64,000 nt of DNA from Sanguinoderma infundibulare (GCA_032821775.1 JAVLRN010000006.1:372001-436000), one strand, 5' to 3'. Numbered from the stretch's first letter, positions 34,221 through 44,342 are shown. Notes: generated by a model not told the origin, from the sequence alone. Translations and numbers: made by a program.

Positions 34221-34672
34221 TTGGCTGGATACCGTAGATTCACTAGATTTGCAAGTCTGTTTAACCCGCATTGACCGCAGCTTCAAAACACTGGTCCCCT
34301 GTTTCGGCTTGTTCGGAATCGCCCTAGCTCTCACTTCACCCGACCAAAATTCCCGGAAAAACTCTGCGGTCCATAACCACGGTATGCGAAGCGGTCTCAT
34401 CGCCATTACCCCCCTCAGCAAGCGCGAATACTGGCGACCCGAGACCTGGTCGATGAATTGGCCACGTTACATCCATGACAATACTCGATCGCGAAGGCCT
34501 GTTAGCGGATACTCATCAGCACGATTCCTTGGCGGCATGCAACCCTCCACCCGTTGGGGTTTTTTTTCAAGGCTGCCAGAGGTCCTTGGGCGTCGCGACT
34601 TCTCAAATACCATCGCTGAGGCGCAGTTCGCCATCGCCTCCTGCCCCCGTTTCCCCCTACCTCCTCGATCCA

Positions 34673-36279
34673 ATGCAGCGCTACCATATCATTGAACTCG
34701 ACCTCACCGCGGACAGCAAGTACTCAGTGCAGCTCCGATCGCTTTGTCACATCGAAGCCAGGACCCGTCTCGTCTACCCGCACATTTGTCCTTGCTGCTC
34801 CGTGCCGAACACCAGCTTTAACATCTTCATGTCCTACGCCGCTGGGAAAACAGGTCTGTGGAGTGCTTGGGTATGTCTTGCACTCCTTCGTCCATCATGC
34901 AAAAGCCTCATGCTAACTCGACACCAACAGTGCCACGGTTGCTCGCAGGTCCATATTCCGGAGCAGCCCGGGCCTCCAGAAGACCTGTGGCTTCTTATCG
35001 CGGAGCAGCTTAACCAGGACGCTGCCGCGAAAGCACGCCGGGCATCCGACAAACAGGAGGCAAAGGTGCGCAAGGCTACCGAGGCTGCCGCGAAAGCACG
35101 CCAGGCATCCGACAGACAGGAGGCGAAGGAGCGCAAGGCTGCCGAGGCCGCGGTCGACCGAATGCTGAAGGACGAGGAGAAGAAGGCGAAGGCTGAGAAG
35201 AAGGCGCAGACGGTGGCGAAGCGGGTGACGAAGAAGGATACTGCTCACATCAAGCAGCTTCAAAAGGTGCGCGAGGCGAAGAAGTGTGCTGCCAAGGTAC
35301 GGCGCGACATCGCCAATTCTCGAGTCCTTCACTGATAGTCTCCCAGAAGCTGGCGCTGAAGCCAAAGAATCGATGGATTGAGTGTGCGATCTGGGTGGAG
35401 GTTCGTCTGTCTCTCGTGTGCTTCTGCAAGCCGCCTGTTGATGTGATTCTAGAACAAGGAGCCACCGCTGTTTGAGGAGGTGGACGTCCCTGACTCCTCG
35501 AAGGTTATGGTGGCCGACATCCCAGAGGTCGCGCACCACATCGCCGAGGACGGTTCTGGAGACGCCTGGGCGGTGCGCCACGCCCGCTGGAATCCCGCCA
35601 TCGCATCGCTCGAGATCGAGGGCGCACCAGGGATGCTCGTCCGTAACTTTGACATCACCCGCTGCAAGGGCTTCGGGTCCCAGCTCCACCTCCTTGAAGA
35701 TGGAGCCGCGTCTACGGCCAAAGGTCGCAAGGAGGGGCTCAAGGCGGCTCAGCAAGTGCGCGTCGAGATCGCCGCCCGGCCCGCCCTTGCTAAACAAGTT
35801 CACATCGTTTGTTGGCTGAACGTACGTACCGTATAACTTATGCTTGATCACCCGCTAACGACGCACACGCGCAGGATGATGCTCGCGCGGCCCAGTTCCG
35901 AGGGGGGTTGGACGCCAAGCGCATGGTCACGCTCACCTCGATCGTTGACCTTCGAGCTGCGCTCACACGCCACAAAATCGAGTCCATCGAGGCCTGGAGC
36001 GTTGATAGGACTGACTGGATCAAGTACGGGGTGGGGGACACTATTCCGGTGTGGGATCACGACACCCTCCTCATCCGGAACCCTGACATCGAAGGGTTGA
36101 TGTTCTTTGGTGTCGAGGTCGAGTGTCTCGCTGATCGCGCCCTCCCTCCCCCGAGCCTGTCGAGCCTGGCGAACGCTAGCCGCGCTCTGCAGTGCCATGC
36201 CGTGCCCGAGCCCAGCGCCGTCGACCTCACGCGCAGGCTGTGTGGCACCTCTGCTGGTGCTTTTGACGCGATCTTCTAG
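34673..36279 (+). CDS. KDZ cargo gene 4: Cys-pair and coiled-coil protein, 463 aa
   Basis: Exons 34673-34870, 34931-35296, 35347-35400, 35453-35821 and 35875-36279 join in phase 0 throughout. The N-terminus has two Cys pairs spread over the first intron ('HICPCCSVPN' and 'CHGCSQVH'), a possible zinc site. Residues about 85-185 form a highly charged Ala/Lys/Glu coiled coil with two near-identical repeats ('AAAKARRASDKQEAK', 'AAAKARQASDRQEAK'). The C-terminal half is globular ('HARWNPAIASLEIEGAPG', 'SIEAWSVDRTDWIKYG'). No known family. The reading frame is intact. Confidence 0.78.
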
Positions 36280-37229
36280 ATGCGTCATTTGTGAATAGTT
36301 GTCTCAATACCCTGCCAATCGCTCCATTCCTTGTCTTCGCCATGCATTCAGATTATTGTCCTCTGTTGTCTCTCCACGACTTACGATACTTAGCCTCATC
36401 ACCACAACATAATGTAATATTCGCGCTCACTCCGTATTGACATTCACTACCTTGTCCTGTGTTGTCCTTCACCACGAGATATATACTTAGAGCATCGACC
36501 TGTTGTGTCGCTTCGCGCGTCCATAACACAGAGTCTAGTGTGCTAACCCGCCTGCGTTAGGGATGATAGGAATCAAGCGACACTCTCTGAAGCTCTGAAC
36601 AAAGTGAGTCTTTGGCCATAAAGTAGTTATGACGTTGCCGACGGAATCCGATGTAGACATCCTGCCAAAGAGCGCAGCGCGCGCAACCAGTAACATGGAG
36701 AGGGAGATTTTTATTAGTTTCCTTGATTGTCCAGGCCTCTCTGGGGCGCACGATGACAGCCCCTGAGCCGGATGATCACCATCGCGCACGAGAGAGTGAG
36801 CAGGTGGCATTGCCAAATCCGGCCACTCATCCTCGCAACCTTTGGGCGCTCCATGTACTTTTTTTGGAAGCCCACCCTTTGCGGCCTTCTGCCGTATTAC
36901 CAAATACAGCCACTCATCATCGCAATGTCTGGGCGCTCGAACCGTTTATGTTCCGCATTCGATCTCATTCCTCCATCATTACTTACGCTGACCGCGTTCA
37001 AACAACAGCACACCGCGCCATCCTTTAATAGTTGATCCTCTGCCTCAAGAACGTATTGGAGAGAGCGCGAGAACAATGTCGACAGATGGGAACTCGTACA
37101 TGTATAGTCGTTCATGTCTTGTTCTCTCCGGGGCTGCTGAAGGTTCGGAGGTCGAGCTGGGTCAGTTCAGGTGCGTATGGATATTCAAGCCATGCGTGTC
37201 TTCGGATAACCATGCTCGTTCTCTCAGTT
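36280..37229. other. Element interior without a recognised gene
   Basis: AT-richer than its surroundings up to about 36,720, with short ORFs only. Two near-repeats around 36830 and 36900 (ACTCATCCTCGCAACCTTTGGGCGCTC and ACTCATCATCGCAATGTCTGGGCGCTC, shown in part: CGCAA...TGGGCGCTC) suggest a local duplication. Confidence 0.4.
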
Positions 37230-38516
37230 GACCTGTGCTCGCTGTGAGCCGATCAAGCGCGAAGATTCCGCAAACCAGAATCACTGCATTCCAATGAACG
37301 CGCTCGACCTCTGAACGCAATCTTCTCCGGTGTCTTCGAAACCCAGCTGATCCTCCCAAAGATACCCAGAACGAAACGCGTAGACCATAATCGTGCTGTC
37401 AAGATTTACGAATGTGCGGCAGGCGACAAGACTTTCCCTTCGGATTTGTGTCTGCCCCCAGCCTTAAAGGTGTGTTCGTCTCCTTGTAAGGTAGGGCAGG
37501 GCGCGTTCATGGCCCACGCCTACCATGTGGTCTGGAAAAGCGAGCTCCTGGCCATCTCCCTCCCTCAAAAATCGGCTCGTAACAAGTTCTGCGTATATTC
37601 AGTGATGAGAACTTGTCGCGAACCGATTTTCAAAGAAGGGAGCTGATGAGGAGGACTTCGCTTGTCCAGATCACGTGGGCCATGAACGAATGCACCCAAC
37701 CTTAGGCACAACCCGCACGTCTAATGACGCCCATGAAAGAAAACACTCGACTATCTGTTTCACGAGCTTTTCGTGAAGGAAGGCTTCTCGCAGACGCATG
37801 ATTTCATTGGGGACCGCACGCACGCGGTCAGAACCGACTTCACTATACAACACGAGGCGGGCCCGTTGGCGGTCGAATGTCACGGTCACTGTGCACGCTA
37901 CCGCATTCTCGTGCTGCACTTGGAGCGGGAGACTCCCCGCTTCTCTGTCACTCTGGAAGAGCAACAGCTCATGTACAGTGCGTCCTCTAAAGCGCCTTCA
38001 GAGCATTCTCCGTGTTAACAATATCCGAACCACAGCGCTCACCAGTCTAAAGGATTTCTACGAAGACCAACGGGGCCAAACCCAGTCACTGACAGAACTC
38101 GAGATGCACGTATACCATCGGCTAGTCCATATCCGAGACCAGAGGGAACGGCACGAGGAGATCCCGGACGAGATCCAGAACCACCCCGTCTTCAACCTCA
38201 CTACGCAGTTCTGCCTTCGTGCGCAAGTGAAGAGTGCCCCGATCTCGAAGGTCTCGAAGCACGCTGAGGTGATGGAGGTCACGACATCGAGTGGCTTCTC
38301 GGTGTTCGGCTCATCTGGATCTACGTTCCCTTCGTCCTCCAGTGCACCCGCTACATCGGCATTTGGGAACTTCGCGACCAAGTCCAACGTATTCAGAGGC
38401 GCAACATTGGGGCCTGCATCTGGCAAATCTCCTGCACCGACGTCGGCGAGCGTGCCAAACGCGTCTTCGGGTCTGGATCTTCGAAAACGTGTTCGGGACT
38501 AGCGCACCAGTTCGTG
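37230..38516 (+). pseudogene. Captured SAC3/GANP-family gene, 5' and middle fragments
   Basis: The frames 'RVDHNRAVKIYECAAGDKTF', 'HELFVKEGFSQTHDFIGDRT', 'AVRTDFTIQHEAGPLAVECH' and 'ELEMHVYHRLVHIRDQRERH' occur in the order found in the SAC3/GANP/Thp3 domain of the mRNA export factor Sac3. A Ser/Gly/Phe-rich stretch with FG-like motifs follows (SGFSVFGSSG). Frames break, and the block at 37470-37700 has been invaded by a hairpin sequence. The host copy of SAC3 acts at the nuclear pore with TREX-2; this copy cannot encode a full protein. Confidence 0.75.
37558..37640. repeat. Inverted repeat / MITE-like hairpin inside SAC3 relic
   Basis: Arms of about 23 nt (AAAATCGGCTCGTAACAAGT... and its near reverse complement ending ..CGAACCGATTTT) flank a 17-nt loop. 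Outer bases CCCT / AAGGG also pair. It separates two consecutive pieces of the SAC3-like frame. Confidence 0.6.
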
Positions 38517-38744
38517 ACGTCCTTGTCGCAGCAACTTCAAGCAGGGTGCGTAAACGACCTTGACGCAATGATCTTTCATAGCAGACGCTGACGCAGGCCC
38601 TTGTGGTTCCTCCCACGCCCACCGCGCAGTAGTTTGGCCCTGCCTCGCAATCCGAAGAATGGAGGCGGAGCGCGGTGGGAGGAGGCATGCAGACCGAGTG
38701 TAGAACAGGGACCGCGTCGTGAATAGTGTAGGGCGCGATGAGCG

Positions 38745-39170
38745 GAGCAAGAAGAGGCGGATATCGGCGTGGACGCTGGCAGAGGCGCAGGCGAAGAGGG
38801 TGAAGAGTAGGTGGTCGAAGCAGTATGAGAGGCCGCTGACGGACGAGGAACTCGCGAAGCGATTGCAGAAGGTATGTCTTATGTCATGAAGTGTCGAAAG
38901 GAACGTAGGGAGCTGATCATCCACCGTCGCGCGTAAAACCGGGAGGAGAACGAGAAGCGGTGGGCACAGGGGTCGTTCCGACAAACGGTGCTCGAGCGGC
39001 TGAAGGCACAACTGGAGCCCGGGAACGAGCTGGAAGATTGGGGCGTGTGGGTGTCGATGAACATGGAAAACGACAACACGGCTATGTGGGTGGAGCGCAA
39101 GTTCGACGTGCCCTCGTTGGGCTTCCGGGTGTTGGAGAACGTCTTCTCGAATCCGGCGTTCTCTTCATCC
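38745..39170 (+). pseudogene. Captured SAC3 fragment (C-terminal region, first copy)
   Basis: The frame 'AEAQAKRVKSRWSKQYERPL' 'TDEELAKRLQK', then an intron, then 'NREENEKRWAQGSFRQTVLE' and 'NMENDNTAMWVERKFDVPS' reads like the C-terminal part of agaricomycete SAC3. It runs into 'NPAFSSSE', where the hemerythrin-like gene begins. A second, degraded copy of the NREEN block lies at 40498-40633. Confidence 0.65.
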
Positions 39171-39221
39171 GAAGGTTATAGCGGCATAAGCCTTCGACCT
39201 CAGATGTTTGCTCTGCGCACG

Positions 39222-39715
39222 ATGACCATCTGTACCCCTCTCCTGCTCAAACCCTTAGTCTCCCACCGTAGCGCCATGTCGACGCTGTTTGGAGCCATCA
39301 AGGAGGATCATGAAGAGGTGAGCGTCCCTAAGACGGTGATGGTTACTGTTGGCCTGAACGTGAGTCCGCAGAAGATGTACGAGTACCACGATCAGTACAA
39401 GCATGCCCATGACGGCGGAGATGTCGAGACGCAGGGCAGATGGGTGCGCCAGCTGACATGGGAGGCTGCGCGACACGCTGTTGGGGAGGAGATCGTTGTC
39501 TACCCCCTGATGGAAGCCCACCTCAACGAGAAGGGCAGGCGGCTCGCAGACCATGACCGAAACGAACACTTGGTGTGTCTATCCGAGTCGGGTCCTCGTC
39601 ACATATTTGCTCGATAGCCCATATGATTTGTAGTGAGTCAAACAGGACCTGTACAAGCTCGAGTCCGTCCACCCTGGAAGCGACGAGTACCAGAGCCTCA
39701 TCACGTCGATGATGG
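39222..39715 (+). CDS. Hemerythrin-like (HHE) gene lodged within SAC3 fragments
   Basis: Exons 39222-39317, 39372-39572 and from 39646. The product starts MTICTPLLLKPLVSHRSAMS and has the HHE signature residues: 'AIKEDHEE', 'YEYHDQYKHAH', 'WEAARHAVGEEIVVYPLMEA', 'RLADHDRNEHL'. These His and Glu residues normally bind a di-iron centre. From about 39715 the frame passes without break into 'SPGLIVFERTPMEG', a SAC3 segment, and stops at TAA (39807). So the C-terminus of the HHE protein is replaced. It may be an expressed chimera or a fossil. Confidence 0.7.
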
Positions 39716-39990
39716 CCAGCAGCAAGCCGGAGAGACAGGGTTCCCCAGGCTTGATCGTCTTTGAGCGGACGCCGATGGAGGGTGTTAAGGATGAGATCGA
39801 GACCTAAGTGTTTTGACTTTCGTTCTTTCGTGCCTGGGCTGACGATTGTATGTTATACTCCAGGAAATATCGCGTCCTCGATGATTGTGCGCGCATTTGT
39901 GACGTCTTGGAGGCTTTCCCTCCCTCGGATCGAAGGCACTACGACCTGTGTCTGCTTGTCATCGACTGGTCTGAGCAGGAATCCAGTAAG
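39716..39990 (+). pseudogene. Captured SAC3 fragment (follows HHE)
   Basis: 'SPGLIVFERTPMEGVKDEIE' then, after a damaged intron (the donor is CCTAAG instead of GT), 'KYRVLDDCARICDVLEAFPP' and 'YDLCLLVIDWSEQES', matching consecutive SAC3 sequence. The match stops near 39985, where sequence continues on the opposite strand. Confidence 0.65.
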
Positions 39991-40256
39991 TCGGAGATAG
40001 CGGCATGGACCGGCATCATGAACGGTCTCTTGATGTCTGGACAGGCCGCATTAAACTCAATAACTGGCCCAACGCCGAGTCCGAAAGAATGCGTACCTTT
40101 CCAGTCAAGTGGGGTGGCTAGTGGGTCGTCGATGTCCAGAGGGGTGACGTCCATGGTATCGGTGAATTTCTTGTCCAAGTCCTTCACAGTAGATGCGAAC
40201 TTGAAGTACGAAATGTGCCAAACGGTGGCCTCCTTCACCAGCCGATGTGTCTGCAT
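39990..40256 (-). pseudogene. Captured SAC3 fragment, inverted
   Basis: On the minus strand the frame reads 'STVKDLDKKFTDTMDVTPLD' followed by 'PLATPLDWKGT', which fits the SAC3 segment expected downstream of the 39716-39990 fragment but lies in the opposite orientation. An inversion breakpoint therefore falls between about 39985 and 40060. Confidence 0.6.
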
Positions 40257-40497
40257 GAAGGGTCAACAATGTAACGCGATACAGCATATGGAGGAATGAC
40301 ATGCCATGTCGACCAAGTCTCTCGTCTTCTCGGCGTCCTTGTTCTGGCCTGATAACGAGTGTGCGTGCTGCCAAAGTACCTTGATCTCCCCCGGCTCTAA
40401 ATCGGCGTTTTGCAGTCAATTGGGTGCGGTACAACCAGGTTATGTCGGCTATTGGGGAGATCCTGAACTTGACGCTGCGCGCTGTCCTGACCGTCGT

Positions 40498-40633
40498 GCG
40501 TAGAACCGGGAGGAGAACGATAAGCGGTGGGCGCAGGCCTCGTTCCGACAAACGATGCTCGAGCGGCTGAGGGCATGACTGGAGCCCGGGGACGAGCTGG
40601 AAGATTGGTGCGTGTGGGTGTCGACGACTAAAG
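40498..40633 (+). pseudogene. Second copy of SAC3 'NREEN' block
   Basis: 'NREENDKRWAQASFRQTMLE' and 'LEPGDELEDW' repeat the segment at about 38940-39060 with a stop codon in between (TGA near 40578). Confidence 0.65.
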
Positions 40634-41141
40634 TAAGTGAACTCACCATGGTAGGGATATGATCGAGGGGGAGATGAGGGGAAGAAGTCGAACGGACTCA
40701 CAGGTTTGGGCCCACTGCCAACAAAACATAGTGCGTGGGCGCGTCCGCCCGTCCAACGAACTACTCGGCAATCCACGGTGGACTCCATGTCAAAGTTTGA
40801 GAGTGGGTGGACGAACCGGAGGGCCAGCAGGGGCAGGACGACCGGCACGCGTAAATTCGCGGGTTTGGAGGGATTTCAAACGCAAGGACAGCAGTAGAAC
40901 GGCAAGATGAAGCAGCAGAAAGCAGTAACGGCAGCGAGTAGACGAAGAGAACATACAGGCATTGGTGGGTCCAAACGTGGAAGAGGGTAGGATGGGAGCA
41001 AAGCGACCGTGTGAAACGACGGGACCGAGTGCGCTACTTGGGTCATCACGGCTTTCTGGTCGTGGTCAACTCCTCGCTACCCTTCACCATCTACTTGTCG
41101 AACAGCATACAGCGTACAAGATCTGAGCTACTTCCGTCACC

Positions 41142-41665
41142 ATGTTCGTCGACAACATCAATCATCAGGTGCGTTTTTACAGTATTGTACTTTTGGATTA
41201 ACCGGGCTGAACGATATTAGATTTTCATGTCGATCCTCAACGATAACGATAAAGAACGCATTGTTTTCACGTATGAAGACTTTATAAAGGTGAGCTTATG
41301 CAAACACTACGGGTGTTGAGTGCTAATGGATGGTCATAGGCTGCCAGGTCGCTCGGCTTCAAGGAAAAAAGCCCGGGACGGCTGATCCCGCCCAAGACAG
41401 TGGGCGGACAGCTGTTTGAATTCGCGATTGTAAGTAAGAGGCTCGACGTTAGTCAGGGCCCTGTACTGAGAGGTCGTAGCCCGGGGGAAAACAGCGGAAG
41501 GACGTCCGGAAGGCGGTGCAAGACGAGTGCGTGGTTCGAATACTCTGGGCTTTCGGTATACTAACACATCTCTATAGATGGAAGCGTGATCTATTCCGCT
41601 TGTATAACTGGACGTCCGAGACGTTCAAATGCCGGTTCAAGTCGGCGAATGTCGAGTCTGAATGA
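41142..41665 (+). CDS. KDZ cargo gene 5: 106-aa hypothetical, five exons
   Basis: Exons 41142-41168, 41221-41289, 41340-41429, 41480-41526 and 41578-41665 join in frame with canonical GT-AG introns of 50-52 nt. The start is MFVDNINHQIF, with 'FTYEDFIKAARSLGFKEK' and 'KQRKDVRKAVQDEWKRDLF' as the core, and it ends at 'KSANVESE'. The density of clean introns in so short a gene argues that it is real. It is the last gene before the right end. Function unknown; the basic helical middle could bind nucleic acid (inference). Confidence 0.65.
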
Positions 41666-41977
41666 GCGACAATTGGTGCGTGATTGGCTCTCTTCCATAG
41701 ATTGTACTAACGCTGTACTCAAGGCTTGTACAGCAGGGGACAACGCGACCCTGGCGAGGCGACATCTTGTAGGAGGGTGTTTTGTAGGATACTTATCTTG
41801 ATCTGTTTGATGGGGCGGACATGTGGGTCGTCTGCCGCTGGATTGGTACCTTAATCCAGGTGCGATTCCCCACCTGCGTTGGTCTTGGCGACCGTCCCTT
41901 CCCGTAGCTATCCATGTGTTCGCGAAACGCTGATATATCAATGCGCAGTACATTTTGATGGAGTACCTAATACAGTG

Positions 41978-42240
41978 TCGCCCGCCCGCCGTTTGTCGTC
42001 CGCCCGCCACCCACCGCCCGCCGCCCGCCGCCCGTCCTCTGTTCGCCTGTCCGCGGTTCCCCGTCAGCTGCTGGGCGGGCTCTGAGTATCTATGCAACCA
42101 ACGTGGACGAACATCCCCACCGTCCACCGCAACCGGAGTCCGGACGATCGTGCGATCATGGCGCGCGTCCGACCGCCGCGCGACCGTTGCCCTGCCGCGC
42201 GACCGTTGCCCTGGTCTCCCCCGGGCGCCATCACCGCCCA
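41978..42240. repeat. GC-rich right subterminal repeats
   Basis: Reiterated CCGCCCGC / CGCCCG words at 41978-42035 and two direct copies of CGCGCGACCGTTGCCCTG-like sequence near 42178-42210. The minus strand has four or more GGG runs in short range, so a G-quadruplex is possible. Confidence 0.6.
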
Positions 42241-42266
42241 TACCCCCCCGGATCTCTCCGCGCGCA

Positions 42267-42308
42267 CTTGCAAGTTGCGTCGGTTTAATAAACCGGCGCA
42301 CTTGCAAG
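42267..42308. repeat. Right terminal hairpin of the KDZ element
   Basis: CTTGCAAGTTGCGTCGGT, a loop TTAATAA, then ACCGGCGCACTTGCAAG. Its reverse complement aligns with the left hairpin (21246-21287) with few mismatches and is followed by the same GTCTACACA word at the outer side (42314-42322, reversed). Confidence 0.85.
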
Positions 42309-42326
42309 GGCGTGTGTAGACTCTAC

Positions 42327-42334
42327 GACCTGCG
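42327..42334. repeat. Target-site duplication, right copy
   Basis: GACCTGCG, identical to 21221-21228. Confidence 0.85.
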
Positions 42335-43932
42335 GGGATGACAGAATGCGTGACTGTTCGAGTGGAAGGATGAAGCGCGAAACCATGCTGGCATCCTCGT
42401 CACTGCCCGTCTCCCGTCTTTGAAGGTTCACGAATGGGTGGACATTGAAGGTGAGGAGATGGAAGAAGCGTGCGCCGGCGCGAGGAAAGCATAGGACAGC
42501 TCTGGAACCGTAGATCGATATGTGACGAGGCCGCTCGATAAGACGCACACATTGCACGCCATTGCTGCCCCAAGCATCCCAAGGGATCGCCAGGGGCGCT
42601 GCTTGACCTGATACTTTGTTGAAGCGCAAGATGGTCGCTGCGGACAAGAGGCTCAAGACGGGGATCAAGAACAGCAGCTCTTCGGGGTCATATCTTTCGG
42701 GTCCAGGCCCAGGCTTCGCCTGTTCAAGTTGATATGTTATGGTGACGATCCGCAGAGCAGGATCTGGAAGGAATGCCGAAGACCCAGAAGAGACCGCGAG
42801 GATGAGGCACGGAAGGTCCAGTGTTCTGGATGTCGAACCAGCGCCAGACGTACGATCCTACGGGGATTAAGGGTGGCAATTGCAGCACGGCACTAGAGGG
42901 GCCATGGGGATCGATGTTATGGATGGTGATGTCGTCTCCCACATGGAGTATGTTCCATTCGTCGAGCAGGCAGAATTCGAATCTTATACAGCTGTCCTGA
43001 TGCTGCCGTTACGACTTATTAGTAAAACGAAATAATGGCCGAAAAGAGTGCCGTGGTACTTACGTCCCAGACGACCTGTCCGGTTTTCCAGTTCCACACG
43101 CGCACATAAGTTGCTTCGATCATCCCACGAACGGCCCAAGCTATCAGATCGCCATGGATCTGAATCGTTTTCGAGTCGTAGAACCCACAGACACCGGTGC
43201 CGTCAATGTGGAGAGTGGGCTATGCAGCTAGTGGATGAGGTTGACCGCTTGCGATGGAATACAGATGGCCTGTCCCAGACCACGTGGCGCTATGCATGAC
43301 AGCGTCAGAATGACCAGACTTACGGTCTATGCTGGTGAGACTGTTTACCTGACTTCGCCGACGCTAATCTCAAACAGTACGAGCAGATCCTGAGAGGAGG
43401 CCACGCAGCACCGAGACGAAGGATCGCGGATATCATTCTCGGGGCTGACTGTCCAAATTCGCTCGGCCACTGCTCGTTGTTGAGAAGCTGGACGAACGAT
43501 CCAGGCTTGTCCGTCCTTTCGGAGAAGCACGACGTCTCGGCAGTCTAGGATCCAATGCGGGTAGTCGTTACCATTGAAAATAGGATGTCCAAATCCGGGG
43601 ACGGTGAACAGCGACGCAGTTGGGAACTCGCGCTCTCGCAGGAACGTGCGGAGCTTTGCCAGACGATCGGCGTAGGTTAGGTCGGACCGATTCCCATCAA
43701 TCATGCCCGCTTTCCCGAGTTCAAGCTTGTATTGCAACACGATAGCATCGTCGATGATTTTCGACAGCGTGCGGCAGACCTGGTATGTTCAGTGTTAAGC
43801 CGCATTGTTGGCTTTGGTTTCGAAGAGACGCACCTTCTTGCAGTCCAGGATGTTTCCGGCATCGAGGCCGTACAGTACACGAATCCAGATCTCTTCTGGC
43901 AGAACGTCCGGTAGAGTATACCGAGCGCACAT
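42335..43932 (-). pseudogene. F-box type 1 gene, 5' part (interrupted by KDZ element)
   Basis: The gene starts at 43932 (MCARYTLPDVLPEEIWIRVL, an F-box) and follows the four-exon plan of 46771-48544: exon 1 43932-43834, exon 2 43779-43349, exon 3 from about 43290, exon 4 from about 43000. Exon 4 contains 'FEFCLLDEWNILHVGDDITI' and continues to the insertion point. Besides the transposon it has a 4-bp deletion near 42800 (CCTCATCCTCGCGG against CCTCATCCATCCCTCGCGG), which shifts the frame. The rest of the exon is in the other frame (42668 downwards). The missing C-terminus is at 21045-21228. Confidence 0.85.
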
Positions 43933-44342
43933 GATGAGAGAAGGAGAGAAAAGACTCGCGGAGACTGCGTGGTGACTGAGAACTTAGAAGCTGAGAACGG
44001 AGAACGAATAAGATCTGCAGCCAGTCTTCCTCAAGCGCCCATTATTGCTGGAGGCGTCTAAACGCTAGTACCCGCTCCAACTCGAACCACTACCATGCTT
44101 GCTCTTCTTGCTTTCTCGATGGTTTGTTGACCTCCAACTCATCCCTGATTTGGCTTAAATTCCATCTGCACCTCACCTGCTGGTATCCGGTTTGAAGAAC
44201 ACGAAATTGCCCTGTGGCTTCAGAGACACGCCCCGATGCCAAGGTACGTGCCTGCGACCAGACAGTAAATTCCGCCTAATTGATGCGCAGGTCGTTTGTC
44301 TCCAGAACGAGTTGCATCTATGCACATGTTGAACCTCTCATA

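Larger units (their letters stand above)
21229..42326. mobile_element. Giant composite KDZ DNA transposon (21,098 bp)
   Basis: Bounded by an 8-bp direct repeat and by related inverted ends (left GTCTACACA..CCCTTGCAAG; right, reversed, GTCTACACA..CCCTTGCAAG). It carries one KDZ-family transposase on the minus strand near the left end. The rest, mostly on the plus strand, is cargo: five non-transposase genes or gene remnants and fragments of captured host genes. It is inserted in the last exon of an F-box gene. KDZ transposases (Kyakuja, Dileera, Zisupton) are known in basidiomycetes, where some elements carry extra genes such as TET/JBP oxygenases. I see no TET/JBP-like gene here. The outermost 4-5 bases of the two ends do not match, so the exact termini could be off by a few bases. 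Confidence 0.88.

Noticed and set aside
34913..35851. 312-codon minus-strand ORF opposite cargo gene 4
   Set aside because: Leu/Ser-rich antisense of the Lys/Ala coiled coil; it crosses the introns of the real gene.
41591..42307. 238-codon minus-strand ORF at the right end of the element
   Set aside because: Arises from GC-rich repeats (Gly/Arg-rich) and overlaps the last exon of the 106-aa gene and the terminal hairpin.
21229..42326. Starship-type element
   Set aside because: No DUF3435/tyrosine-recombinase captain gene; both an 8-bp duplication and terminal inverted repeats are present.
21229..42326. hAT transposon (also makes 8-bp duplications)
   Set aside because: The transposase has CxC2 and KDZ core motifs, not the hAT BED/dimerisation architecture.
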